From: Brassica napus
Taxonomy: Eukaryota; Streptophyta; Magnoliopsida; Brassicales; Brassicaceae
Assembly (NCBI RefSeq): GCF_020379485.1
Contig: NC_063448.1
Span: forward strand, 49,051,218-49,115,217
Length of the DNA stretch: 64,000 nt
Direction: 5' to 3'
Shown here: positions 54,851 through 64,000 of the stretch, one piece after another
Position numbering within the stretch: the stretch's first letter is position 1
How the letters are laid out: each line of letters opens with the position of its first letter
Translations under genes and position numbers: made by a program
The notes under the pieces: generated by a model
Database searches by the model: none
Told to the model about the DNA's origin: nothing
Seen by the model: the letters and a program-made list of their open reading frames with translations, nothing else

Positions 54851-56781
54851 TTTTAGATCTCATAAAATATTTAAAATACGGCCATAAACAAGACATGCTA
54901 TCAAGTCAATACATTTCTAATAAGCAAACAAGCCACACGGCCAAATGTGATATAATGCAATAAGGCCACACATATTTATCAAGCAAGGGTATCGACCAAA
55001 CAAACAATTTTTATATGTTTTCATGTGGCCATATGGTTATAATGCAAACCTAGCATACTGATTCTATATGTACAGGAGTGGAATTATGGAACCTCAATTT
55101 AAAAAAATCAGATCATGCAAAGGTAATAATAATCAGATCATGCGTATAACATAAACATGCTGGTCAGGATGATATATGATGCAAACTGGCCACACGGCCA
55201 AGTAGATATGATGCACTCAATCTTAGCAATCGGATTCTATATGTGCAAGGGTAATATTAAAACATTCAATCAAGATTTAACAATTAATCAATCAGTTTCA
55301 GGTATGAGATTTAGCTAGACTAACAATCAGATTCAATTATGTTTTATTAAGACTAGCAATTGGATCAATAATCAAAAATAATCAAACGGATTCAACCATT
55401 ACACAATTTAGGTTTTCGATCCAAAAATAGGGTTTCAATCATGAAAAACCAAAACAATCAGTTTCAAGGCTGATTCTATCAATTTTATTAATCAGTTTCA
55501 AGGCTGATATTAATCATTTTCAAGGCTGATATTAGCAAGATGGAATCAGGCAATCTGATTTTAGGAATACGCAAATTAGGGTTTATGATTTCAATTCGAA
55601 ATTAGAGTTTTATCAATCACTTAGCTTCTAGCAAATAATCTTAAACCTCAGAACAGTTGATTATATCATGAAACTATCAACCTAGTATAATATGAAACGT
55701 CAAAACATTCAATTCGGATTATGCAATACACTGATTCTATTTTAGGGTTTACCAATTCGAATTAGGGTTTATATTATAACAGATTCTAACATGCAATATT
55801 AAACCTCAAATCATTCAATCAGGTTATAAAAACTATCAATCCTAACTCACACGGATTTAAACCTCAAGAATCATGCAATCAGATCATTCATATTTTAAAC
55901 AAGTAAACTTCAATCAATCTATCAACCTATCGAATTGTATAAGCAAAGCAATCTAGCAACCTATCGGATTCAATCAATGTTTTAACAGGTTGGTCGGTTT
56001 AAACAATTTAAATCAGATGAACAATTAACCAAGCAGGATGAGAAAATAAATCTATCAATTTAACGGTCAAACAATTCTAGCAACATAGCATCAGATTCAA
56101 TCAGATTTAAAACCTCAATGATCAAAACCAAAAACAGTTTTGATTTCAAAATATTCGATTAGGGTTTTAATATGTGATTTGATAATTATAGTATAATTAA
56201 TTCTAATACTTATATTATTTAGGGTTTATAGATATAGGGTTAGAGTTTATCGGATTTTAACTTGTAAAAACCGATTTGGGGTTTTAATCATGTAGGAACA
56301 TGATTTAGGGTCTGGGGTACCGAACTTTTAGAGCTTCGATTTACTCAATTAGGATTTTTGATCTATTACCCTATGGTTTTGATTCAAGATTAGGGTGTTA
56401 GGGTTTCATTCTTTATCAATCAATCCATGTTCGATTATGGGTTCTTAGGTTTTGAATTACCTTTTAACCTTAGATGATTGTTGAATCGGACCACCAAAGG
56501 AGTTGGGCCGCGAGCTGGACACGAACGGGACACGAGCTGTCTGTTGCTGTCGCGAACGATGAAGAGGTCGCGTGCTGGAGCTGCTCTCGGGTCGCGAACG
56601 TCTGAGCTAGGATCAGGAACGTCTTGGGCTGAAGCTGATTGGGGACGCGAGCTGGAACAGATGCGGGAACAAGAGACGCGATCGGGGTTTAGGTTTCGTC
56701 GGATCGCCGGCTAGGGTTAGGGTTTTAGTATTTTTCGATTTGGGTATTAGCTTAGGGATTTAGAGTTTCGTGCTGATAACG
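54851..56781 (-). other. Long untranslated leader of the minus-strand Copia
   Basis: About 1.9 kb between gag and the 5' LTR, rich in repeated words such as CAATCAG and TTAGGGTTT. The small open frame at 56478-56714 (plus strand) is probably fortuitous. Confidence 0.6.
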
Positions 56782-57434
56782 TGTTATAAAAGTAATGGAA
56801 AAGTCTATTTTTATTCATAACATAGAGGTTCCTTATATAGGAGATTACACCGTCATAGATAAATGGAAATATTACAAATCATAATCTCTTGGTTATGAGC
56901 CATCCACAATCTGGTTCATAACAGTCTATATTATTAAGGGAAAATTCCAGATTAATACACAACTTTAATTATTATTTTCAACTTAATAGACAACTTTTAA
57001 AAGTTCCCTTTAAAAAACACAAACTAAATTTTTTTTCTCTTTTAATAATTCTACTAAAGCCCATGTATCCATGTTTCTTTGGTTCCTTAACGCAATCATC
57101 AAAACTCGTTAATTTCTGCCGTTTAGCACTAACCATGGTTAATAAACTAACCTTAAGCTTAAATGATGTCGATTTGTTTACCCTTTTATTCTCTCAAATC
57201 GAAAACCCTAACTTCCTCAAAAATTCTCATTGATTTTCACCAAACAAATCATCGATTGCCTGTCGGAATGTTCGTCATTATCGTGTAGACTCAGCGAGAA
57301 AGTGACTTACGAATACAAAGATGAGGTAAGAGTTAGAAGCAAACGTGATCACCTTTTCTTTTTACAATTGTTATTCTTTCTGAGAACCACTCATAGTTGC
57401 TGTTTTGTTTTTACAGTGTCATTGATGGTGCTTT

Positions 57435-57870
57435 GAAGATGAACATTCGCTATGGCGGTTCTATGTCATACGGAAAAAAAAGTTCTCTTACAGTGGTGGA
57501 GTTTGTGTTAGAGATTTTTTTGTTGACCCGGATCTCTTGACGTGGTCAGTTTTCGAGGAGTTCATATCAGACAGAGGAATCAAAAGTAAGGTAGAGCAGG
57601 TTTGGTATAAGGTAGTGAAAGAAAATATATCTTCGGCTAGATCGATATACACAGACAAAGATACCGAGATTAGGAAGTTTGTACATTGTCTATGGTCAGA
57701 ATGCGGATGAAGAGAAGAGTGAGGATGAGAAGAGTGGGGATGAAAATAGAGAGGAGGTCAGTGATGAAAAAGAAATGAATGAGAATGAAATTAGAGAAAA
57801 ACAGGAAAAAGCTGCAAGTGGTCATCAATGGGAGGATGAAGTTGGTTTTGGTTATTTATCAAGTTATTAA
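57435..57870 (+). pseudogene. MULE transposase N-terminal remnant
   Basis: Frameshifted pieces: MNIRYGGSMSYGKKSS near 57440, then in another frame VFEEFISDRGIKSKVEQVWY and SSARSIYTDKDTEIRKFV, then an acidic tail (DEEKSEDEKSGDENREEVSD, from 57709) ending at TAA 57868-57870. The order fits the N-terminal domain of plant MULE transposases. No DDE catalytic domain is present. Confidence 0.5.
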
Positions 57871-58200
57871 GCTTTTTACAGCTTTTGTCTGCTTATATAA
57901 ACACAAAACAATACAAAATCTTGAGAGAAACAATACGACTAACCACACAAACAATACCACAATCAGACATGACTAACAAGACAAGCACGTAAGAACAACA
58001 ACTAATTACGTTAAGCCATGGACAATCACAGAAACAACTCCATTGTCACAAATGCTGTTAAGAGATATTGTTTCTTCTTGAACAAGACACACAAAGCTCT
58101 GTTTTTATGAGAGAAAACAGTATTACAAAAACTGATTTTTATTGAATAGGAAAAACAACTTGTAGTTTTTACATTACGGCAACAACGTTTTTTAATTCTT

Positions 58201-58380
58201 TTTTTTTTTAGGTAACCGCGGGTTTCCGGCGACCGTGGTCAACCGATTATTCCCGCGAGGCCCACGGCACTCCACGTATTCTTGGGATTTAACCCTAGCC
58301 CGGGTGGCCAACGCGAATCGAACCTGCGGGGAGCGTATTGGTTCTGGGCCTCAACTACCACTAGGCCAACCGCGTTGGTT
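58201..58380 (-). mobile_element. tRNA-derived SINE nested in the MULE
   Basis: 180 bp on the minus strand. It starts AACCAACGCGGTTGGCCTAG, with box A (TGGCCTAGTGGT) and box B (GGTTCGATTC) of an RNA polymerase III promoter, and ends in a short A tail (T run on the plus strand, 58201-58209). It is flanked by a perfect 17-bp duplication AACGTTTTTTAATTCTT (58184-58200 and 58381-58397), as left by LINE-driven insertion. It looks like a Brassicaceae (BoS-type) SINE. GC-rich against its AT-rich host. Confidence 0.9.
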
Positions 58381-59549
58381 AACGTTTTTTAATTCTTTCA
58401 TGGTCACAAGTTCAGTTTTCTTTAGACCTACATCCCGAGTTTTGGCTTTGATCATCTCTCTATGTATCTCTTTCCTTCTCTCTGAATCTCTTTCCTCTCT
58501 CCATTAATTGATGAAGATAAATTAGGGTTTCATTTGAGAATAATAAGCTTAAGGTTAGTTAGTTTATTAACCATGGGTTAGTGCTAAACAGCAGAAATTA
58601 ACGAGTATGCTACGGTGTTAACCGTCTTGATAATGGCGTTAACGAGCCAATGTAATATGGATACACGGGATGTAGTAGAAGTATTAAAAGAGCAAAAAAA
58701 AAATAGTTTGTGTTTTGTTCCGTTCATTCTCAAAAGTTGTGTATTAAGTTGAAAATAGTAATTAAAGTTGTGTATTAATATGAAATTTTCCCTATTATTA
58801 AAACTTTAAAAGAGAAGTATCCATTAAAACTACCCTAAGTTTTCTAACTTATTTACAATGACATTCCACTGAAGTTATTAATTAACTTACCTTTTATGAT
58901 TCGTTGTCTTTTCTTCTTTAATTAATGTATTTCCAAAATTAAATTTTAACTAAAATTTATGGCAACAATCTATTATTATATAATTGAGTTTCCTTCTCTC
59001 CTAGAGTGTCCACATGGGATGCCACGTCAGTAAGTCGGGTTCTGACAGCGCGACACGTGTCCCAGAAGCAAAACTCATCGTTTCATTTATTTTGGTTTGC
59101 AATTCGTTTGGGCTTTACGATTTATATGGACTTCGTTACTCTTTATTTGGGCTGTTTGAAGAACAATTACTCTCCGATTCTTATATTCACCTTCCTCAGG
59201 AACGTTCTTCGAGAACGTGGTCCAAAAAATCTAGGGTTCTTAATGTTCTTCAATCTTTCATTCCTTTCCGGTAATGGTTTTTCCGGAGAATCAATTAAGA
59301 CAAATCATCATGTCAATTACATGGATCGCAATGTTTAAGTATGGTTTCCTCTCATCTTCTTCCCCATGGGCACGTCACGGCCTGAATTGATTCACTGCCA
59401 TTAAATCCACTTCCACCACGATTTCTAATTCATTGCATCTGCCTCTCTTCCAGGTGGTGCATCTAAAGCTATAAAAAGGTACAACTACATTCTGTAAACA
59501 TCATTCTCATAACACTCAATAATAATTGAAACTTCTTCTTGCAAAAGAA

Positions 59550-60470
59550 TGGGTAATGGATCTCTATTCTTTGCTGACTTGAAACTCGCCGATGTGCTCT
59601 CTCCGTGGAGTTCGATTTCTGGTAATTCCTTTGAACATCATGTTTTAAAAAACAAAAGGTTGTGTTAAAAGTCAGAATAAACAAGCTTTTTAATCAACAA
59701 CTTTTCTTAACCCATTTGGGAGATGACTTCGCACACGTTTGTTGAATTTGATTCGTTCATCTGTTTCAGGTGACCCTCATGGAAGCCACCGTGGAGTGTA
59801 GTCTTGGCCAGTCTCCGGTGGAAGCCATCATCTGTGTTGAATCATCTAGATTTCTTCTCACCGGCTATGTGAATCTGGAACCGCTACAGACTGCAATCGT
59901 TGGCATTATCGATTTTAGTAACTTCTGCATGAATGGGAAAATGGACTTAGGTCACTTAACGTTCGTTACGGATGGGAATCGTTTCTTTAGATCTTCTTCC
60001 TCCTTTCTTCACTATCACCAAGAGTAGAAAGGTGACCATCATGAAGGCTTGAGTCGATCTGTAATTTTTTTTGTCAAGATCTAAAAAATAAAATTTAAGA
60101 AGCTAAGTTATTGAGAAACTTTGCAATCTCGTGTTTGGAGTTTATTTATAAATTTACAATAATCATTTTGAGATTGATTCTTCTCATGTTTCATTACATA
60201 TTAGTGTTTGCCAATCTTTTATGCTCTTTTTAACATGGAACTTCACTTCACTGCAGTTATTGGCCTAACGTGACGTCGCCACCAGCAATAACCTCAAATT
60301 CATGGGAGGTAACCTCCTTCATTTGAATTCCACATCCAACTTTTGCAGTGCCACTTTCACCTTTCATTAATCTCCTGCAACTTGCAGGCTGGCTTTTCCT
60401 AAATGCAACTTCTGGCACACATTTATACTTTGACAAAGAAACAAGTGACGGTGACACCTTCGTATCCCAG
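59550..60470 (+). pseudogene. Replication protein A-like (OB-fold) remnants
   Basis: Pieces on the plus strand: MGNGSLFFADLKLADVLSPW (59550), resembling the FFADLK start of Brassicaceae RPA1/DUF223-type proteins; an exon-like open frame 59770-60027 (MEATVECSLGQSPVEAIICV to GIIDFSNFCMNGKMDLGHLT); and NATSGTHLYFDKETSDGDTF near 60402-60462, like the SGTHIYFDKET motif of the same proteins. RPA-type genes are common Helitron cargo. The assignment is by eye and uncertain. Confidence 0.4.
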
Positions 60471-60829
60471 TAACTTGCTCTAGCTTTAACAATTTATTCT
60501 TGAGTTTTTGCTTGAAAACCCCCCATGTAAACAAATACGTCTGTTTTATTTTTTAGCTTTGGTAATGATGACTTAGCCTCTTCCACAAGTTTGACCAAAT
60601 ATGGTGGTGTTAATAAAATAGAAACAGTAGCAGAGTCAGGGCTCGACACCTATGTGGTCAAATCCCCTCCTCAGGTCCATTGCCTATATTTTTCCTAATG
60701 CTTACTGTTTTCACATTTCATTCATTCTAGACGCTTATTAATATGTTCTAATTCAGGTTGTAGAGTTCTTTATTCTTTTTTTTTGTCAACTGTGTTTCTT
60801 TTTCCTTAAGGATTGGTTTTTTATTCCTT

Positions 60830-61475
60830 ACCAACATATCAGAACTAAAACCAATCTGAGGAAGTTGGTGACAGAGGAGATGCTGCAATCGGACGGGCAT
60901 AACTCGATCATTATCGTAGATGGTGCTAATATGATAGGGTGGCCTGAGAAGATGATTGATGATGAGCTGGAGATCGTGAGGAATGCTGGTGTTGTGCAGC
61001 TTCAAAGAGAGATCCCACACTCCATCAACATTCAAGTTGCTAAGGTTTGTATCAAGTTTGTAACTTTATTGATTCCAATCTTGATGTCATTCAAGGGATG
61101 ACGCTTCCAGTTTAGATAGTGCAATAGTGTCTTTGAAAGGATGTAGCATCTGGAGCTGGAATGTAGATTGATCAATGATCATATACTATTTGAATCATCA
61201 GGATGAGATTGCTAATGTATCATTATGTTGAATAGACTTCTCTAAGTATAGGTTGGTGGTGGATGTGTTGCAGGCTGTGAAGAGAGCAGTTGTGCCGGTC
61301 ATCTGACGTGGAAGGAATCGATACCCCAATCCCTAATGAGCTATTGGATTCAGTTGACATCTTGCAACATTATGAAACTGAGCTCTGTTGCTTGACCGGA
61401 ATGCCTACTGAAACTTTTTAACAGATTCGCCAAGCTGTTGTAAAGTGTCATAAATTGGTGCTTGACGGAGAGTAT
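60830..61475 (+). pseudogene. Ribokinase (PfkB family) gene fragment
   Basis: An exon-like piece at about 60835-61044 encodes RTKTNLRKLVTEEMLQSDGH, NSIIIVDGANMIGWPEKMID and DDELEIVRNAGVVQLQREIP, then INIQVAK before GTTTGT. The next piece (about 61273-61475) has AVKRAVVPVI and then, across frames, MDTPIPNELLDSV-like and TGMPTET-like segments. This matches the central part of plant chloroplast-type ribokinase (RBSK, At1g17160-like). Both ends of the enzyme, including the ATP site, are absent, and the second piece has shifts and stops. It is a captured, non-functional fragment; the intron is retained. Confidence 0.7.
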
Positions 61476-62674
61476 GGTTAAACCGTCCTTTCATATATGT
61501 CGCAAGTGATGAAATGTTGCCAAGTTACATATTATTTAATAGTTTTATTTATTATGGAATTTTTTTTTGTCAACCTATTATTATGGAGTTATTTTAGCAT
61601 TGTAATCGTGCTACTGCTTGATGTGATAATTAAGTGAAGGACTATTCAAGTTTTCTTATACGTAATACAAAATTTCAAGTATAAATAGATCATTTTTTTG
61701 AAGGGAGGAGAAAAATCTAATTACAATGTTTTTTTTTTGAAGTGATTCCTCATAAAATTTGCTTACTTTTTTGTCACGAAGTTCAAATTAAAGAAATTAA
61801 CAAAAAAGAAAAATGGAAACCATAACCAATGATTAATAAACAATCAAAAAATACTTTTACAAAAATTTGTTTAAAATTAAAGTTTAGAAGATATAAAAAA
61901 ATGAAAAATGAAAAATATTGAAAATACATAATATAATTGCGAAAAATAAGTCAACAAACAATAATTTAGTGAAAATGCATAATCTAATCTAAAATATGTA
62001 TAAACTTCCTAAATATCTAAAAAATCATAACAACGAAAATAAAATAAATACATTTGTGATATTATTTCTCATATTTCATCAAACTCAGACCAAGAGAAAA
62101 ATATATATTCTCACAAATATATTTTCTTTTGTGCTTACCAAAATCAAACTTTACAAAATTAATATGAAAAATGATGGAAAAGCAGTGATTATACATAATC
62201 AAAACATTTTCTAAAAACTAAAATTATATAATAAACAAAAATATCATCCGTAGTACTATCACCAAGTATCAACACACTTTTAAAGAAAGCAAAATGACAT
62301 TGTAACATCGTTTCTTTAACTTTTATTTTAAGAAAATAATTATAAAGTTCTGACTAACCGCGATACACAAAGTCTAACAAAACATATGATAGTGGATGAT
62401 CTCAAAGAAATCAAATAAAGCAAAGGAAATGTATCATCTAATTAAAAAAAATATTACCTCATTCAAAGAATCACAATTATGTAATTATGTAGTTTAATCA
62501 ACTACACTTATTTCGCTCTCAATATCATAACATGTTATATAAAAAAGATCACATAAAATAATGTTTCATAAAAATAGATAACTAATCTTTCAAAACTAAA
62601 AAACAAAATGTCTGATCAAAACATTTAATATTTTAATTGCGTCAAATCCCGCGCGAAGCGCGGACTCGCCGTAG

Positions 62675-64000
62675 TAATTAATAAACCTAGGTTTTTGTAT
62701 TCTTTGTCTTTTATTATTATTTTATATATGTGTGTTTGGAAATAATTAACTTCATATATAAATTTTATAATTGAATACATACATTATATACGGTAACTAT
62801 TTTACTAATTCGAAAAATACATAATATATAGTATATACAACAATTTACTATACATTATCATAAAATTTTAATCCATAAATAGTATATATTAAAAAAATTA
62901 TTATATATTATCATAAAATTTTGATCCATAAAAAAAATAAAAATACATTTTTTCGGATATACAGGTCATATTCTAAAAAATATTGATAATACAATTGATG
63001 GTTTACATGATAAAATAAAATTATTCAATATAAAAAATAAAATTATTGTGTTTCAAAATGTCATATTAAACAATTATTTGAACGGGTAAATTTTAAAATA
63101 TATATTACAACTAATACAAAAAAAATTTCTTATAAAAATAAAAATAAACAATCAAGCTATAGTCTATATTAATAGAGAAACATTTGAAAAATTATAACAT
63201 GTAGTTTGTACTAATTAAAAAAATGTCTAAGTGTATTGTCAGTTAAAAACATATCAATTAATCTGACGTGACAGCTTCATATTCAATTAAAAACAATGTT
63301 GGTCCAAAATCTAGGTATTGATTTCACTAGGGATATATTCAAATTGTACTTAGGCTAAGCGCATTACGCCATCTTCGTGAGTTACGTGAAATATATAAAT
63401 ACATTGGACTAAATTGGAAGATTGCCTTATTAAAAGAAACAATAAATGACTATTAACTTAATGCTCTAATGATTAAATATCAAATATACGACTTGATACA
63501 CACTTCGATAATATGTAATTCAAGAAAATCCATATTTAAGATGGAAAAACTTTATCACCAAGGAAAAATTAATTACATTTATTTGGGAATTAAAGTAAAT
63601 TTTAATAAATGCAAATCTTAGTAGTTAATGGTAAAAATGTAATCATTTTTCGTTACCAATCCACCCAAATGTGTCGTATTATATTTGGGTGGTAATTAAT
63701 TTGTCCTTAGTGGTACACATCTATTCGCTGGATTGGTAAAAGAAACTATCTGCGATATTTCGAATTATATTTAAGATGCAAAAACAAGACCAGCTATCTG
63801 TTTTGATAGCGAAGATTTCATTGTAATACAAGAAATACGTTTGCAAACTATCTAAGATTTAATAATTTGAATCAAGGGTGTTCAATTCGGTAAATACAGG
63901 ACAAACTAAAACCGACCCAAATTGAAATAGACAAATTAGTTTGATTTCGTAACACCGTATAAACCAGATAGATGTTATTTCTAGAGACCATGGTATATAG
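62675..64000. other. AT-rich intergenic sequence, no gene recognised
   Basis: No supported coding frame, terminal repeat or RNA gene. Short direct repeats (TATCATAAAATTTTGATCCATAAA-type near 62858 and 62910) only. Confidence 0.5.

Larger units (their letters stand above)
51631..56923 (-). mobile_element. Ty1/Copia LTR retrotransposon, decayed, minus strand
   Basis: A 5.3-kb element with two 142-bp LTRs (56782-56923 is 5', 51631-51772 is 3') and a perfect 5-bp target duplication GTCTA (51626-51630, 56924-56928). On the minus strand the leader starts with the same primer-binding-type CGTTATCAGCACGAA as the 6.7-kb Copia. Leader about 54850-56781; gag pieces about 54000-54850; protease about 53590-53880; integrase pieces about 52920-53500; RT/RNase H pieces 51880-52570. 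The LTRs differ at 6 of 142 positions. Coding parts are full of stops and shifts, and about 0.9 kb of RT is missing. It belongs to the same broad family as the 35.9-42.6 kb element. Confidence 0.9.
56938..58792. mobile_element. Non-autonomous MULE with long terminal inverted repeats
   Basis: A 1855-bp element. Left end GGGAAAATTCCAGATTAATA and right end (reverse complement) GGGAAAATTTCATATTAATA continue as inverted repeats of roughly 240 bp (to about 57175 and from 58545). It is flanked by a perfect 9-bp duplication TATTATTAA (56929-56937 and 58793-58801), the Mutator length. The interior (57420-57700) encodes shifted pieces such as SWSVFEEFISDRGIKSKVEQ-like sequence, resembling the N-terminal region of Brassicaceae MULE transposases. 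Its left duplication touches the end of the minus-strand Copia. Confidence 0.9.
58969..62674 (+). mobile_element. Helitron carrying RPA-like remnants and a ribokinase fragment
   Basis: The 5' end TCTATTATTATATAATTGAG follows A (58969). The 3' end has the hairpin CCGCGCGAAGCGCGG (62649-62663), then ACTCGCCGTAG and a T (end 62674); the terminal four read GTAG where CTAG is expected. The 5' region shares ACGTCAG, GCGACACGTGTC and CGTTTCATTT blocks with the Helitron-like element at 12601, so they are one family. The interior holds exon-like pieces of two genes. No Rep/helicase gene: non-autonomous. Confidence 0.6.

Noticed and set aside
56478..56714. A 78-codon plus-strand ORF, Arg/Glu-rich
   Set aside because: It lies in the antisense leader of the minus-strand Copia; no homology recognised.
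58201..58380. tRNA-like box A and box B (possible tRNA gene)
   Set aside because: No cloverleaf of normal length, an A tail and a 17-bp target duplication: a SINE.

Overview
The window is nuclear DNA from a plant of the mustard family, most likely a Brassica-type genome. The evidence is plant intron/exon gene structures, a cluster of CYP72A cytochrome P450 genes lying beside a ribosomal protein L18a gene (the arrangement I know from Arabidopsis At3g14600-At3g14690), and a very dense layer of plant transposons, including a tRNA-derived SINE of the kind found in Brassica. There are no bacterial operons, CRISPR arrays or structural RNA genes.

Genes. Six CYP72A-type P450 genes lie head to tail on the minus strand: a 5' part cut by the left edge (1-1227), 3269-5223, 6017-7951, 22345-24459, 26718-28915 and 29367-31227. 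All share one five-exon structure with conserved intron phases, and the five complete genes have intact reading frames of 507-515 codons with normal I-helix, ExxR, PERF and heme-Cys motifs. The two rightmost are best read as the CYP72A8 and CYP72A7 orthologues. An intact ribosomal protein L18a gene (34191-35302) ends the syntenic block. A relic P450 exon lies at 2904-3070. A broken TMK-like receptor gene lies at 47699-51522.

Transposon layers. 1.4-2.6 kb: a hAT-type element, filled with a minisatellite, in a P450 upstream region; the neighbouring paralogue supplies the empty site. 8.1-19.8 kb: a hAT MITE, then a Helitron-like element carrying host gene fragments (including a MAP4K kinase piece). 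An endogenous pararetrovirus-like segment (9.25-12.36 kb) is embedded in it, bordered by a tandem host duplication and inverted filler DNA; one duplicate copy also holds a probable 1.4-kb solo LTR. 20.1-22.2 kb: AT-rich Helitron-type tandem repeats. 25.2 kb: a Stowaway MITE. 31.8-33.1 kb: an uninterrupted PIF/Harbinger transposase. 35.9-42.6 kb: a Copia element with 257-bp LTRs, killed by nonsense changes that look like C-to-T decay. 42.9-47.3 kb: Tourist-like, Helitron, LINE and MITE remains. 48.6-50.7 kb: a tandem TRIM array (three LTRs, two internal domains) inside the TMK-like gene. 51.6-56.9 kb: a decayed minus-strand Copia with 142-bp LTRs. 56.9-58.8 kb: a long-TIR MULE containing a nested SINE. 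59.0-62.7 kb: a Helitron with RPA-like remnants and a ribokinase gene fragment.

Together, a metabolic gene family expanded by tandem duplication sits in a region where every intergenic space has been used repeatedly as a transposon target. Exact target-site duplications, named in the entries, let much of the insertion order be read directly. Splice sites and protein families were assigned by eye, without database searches.
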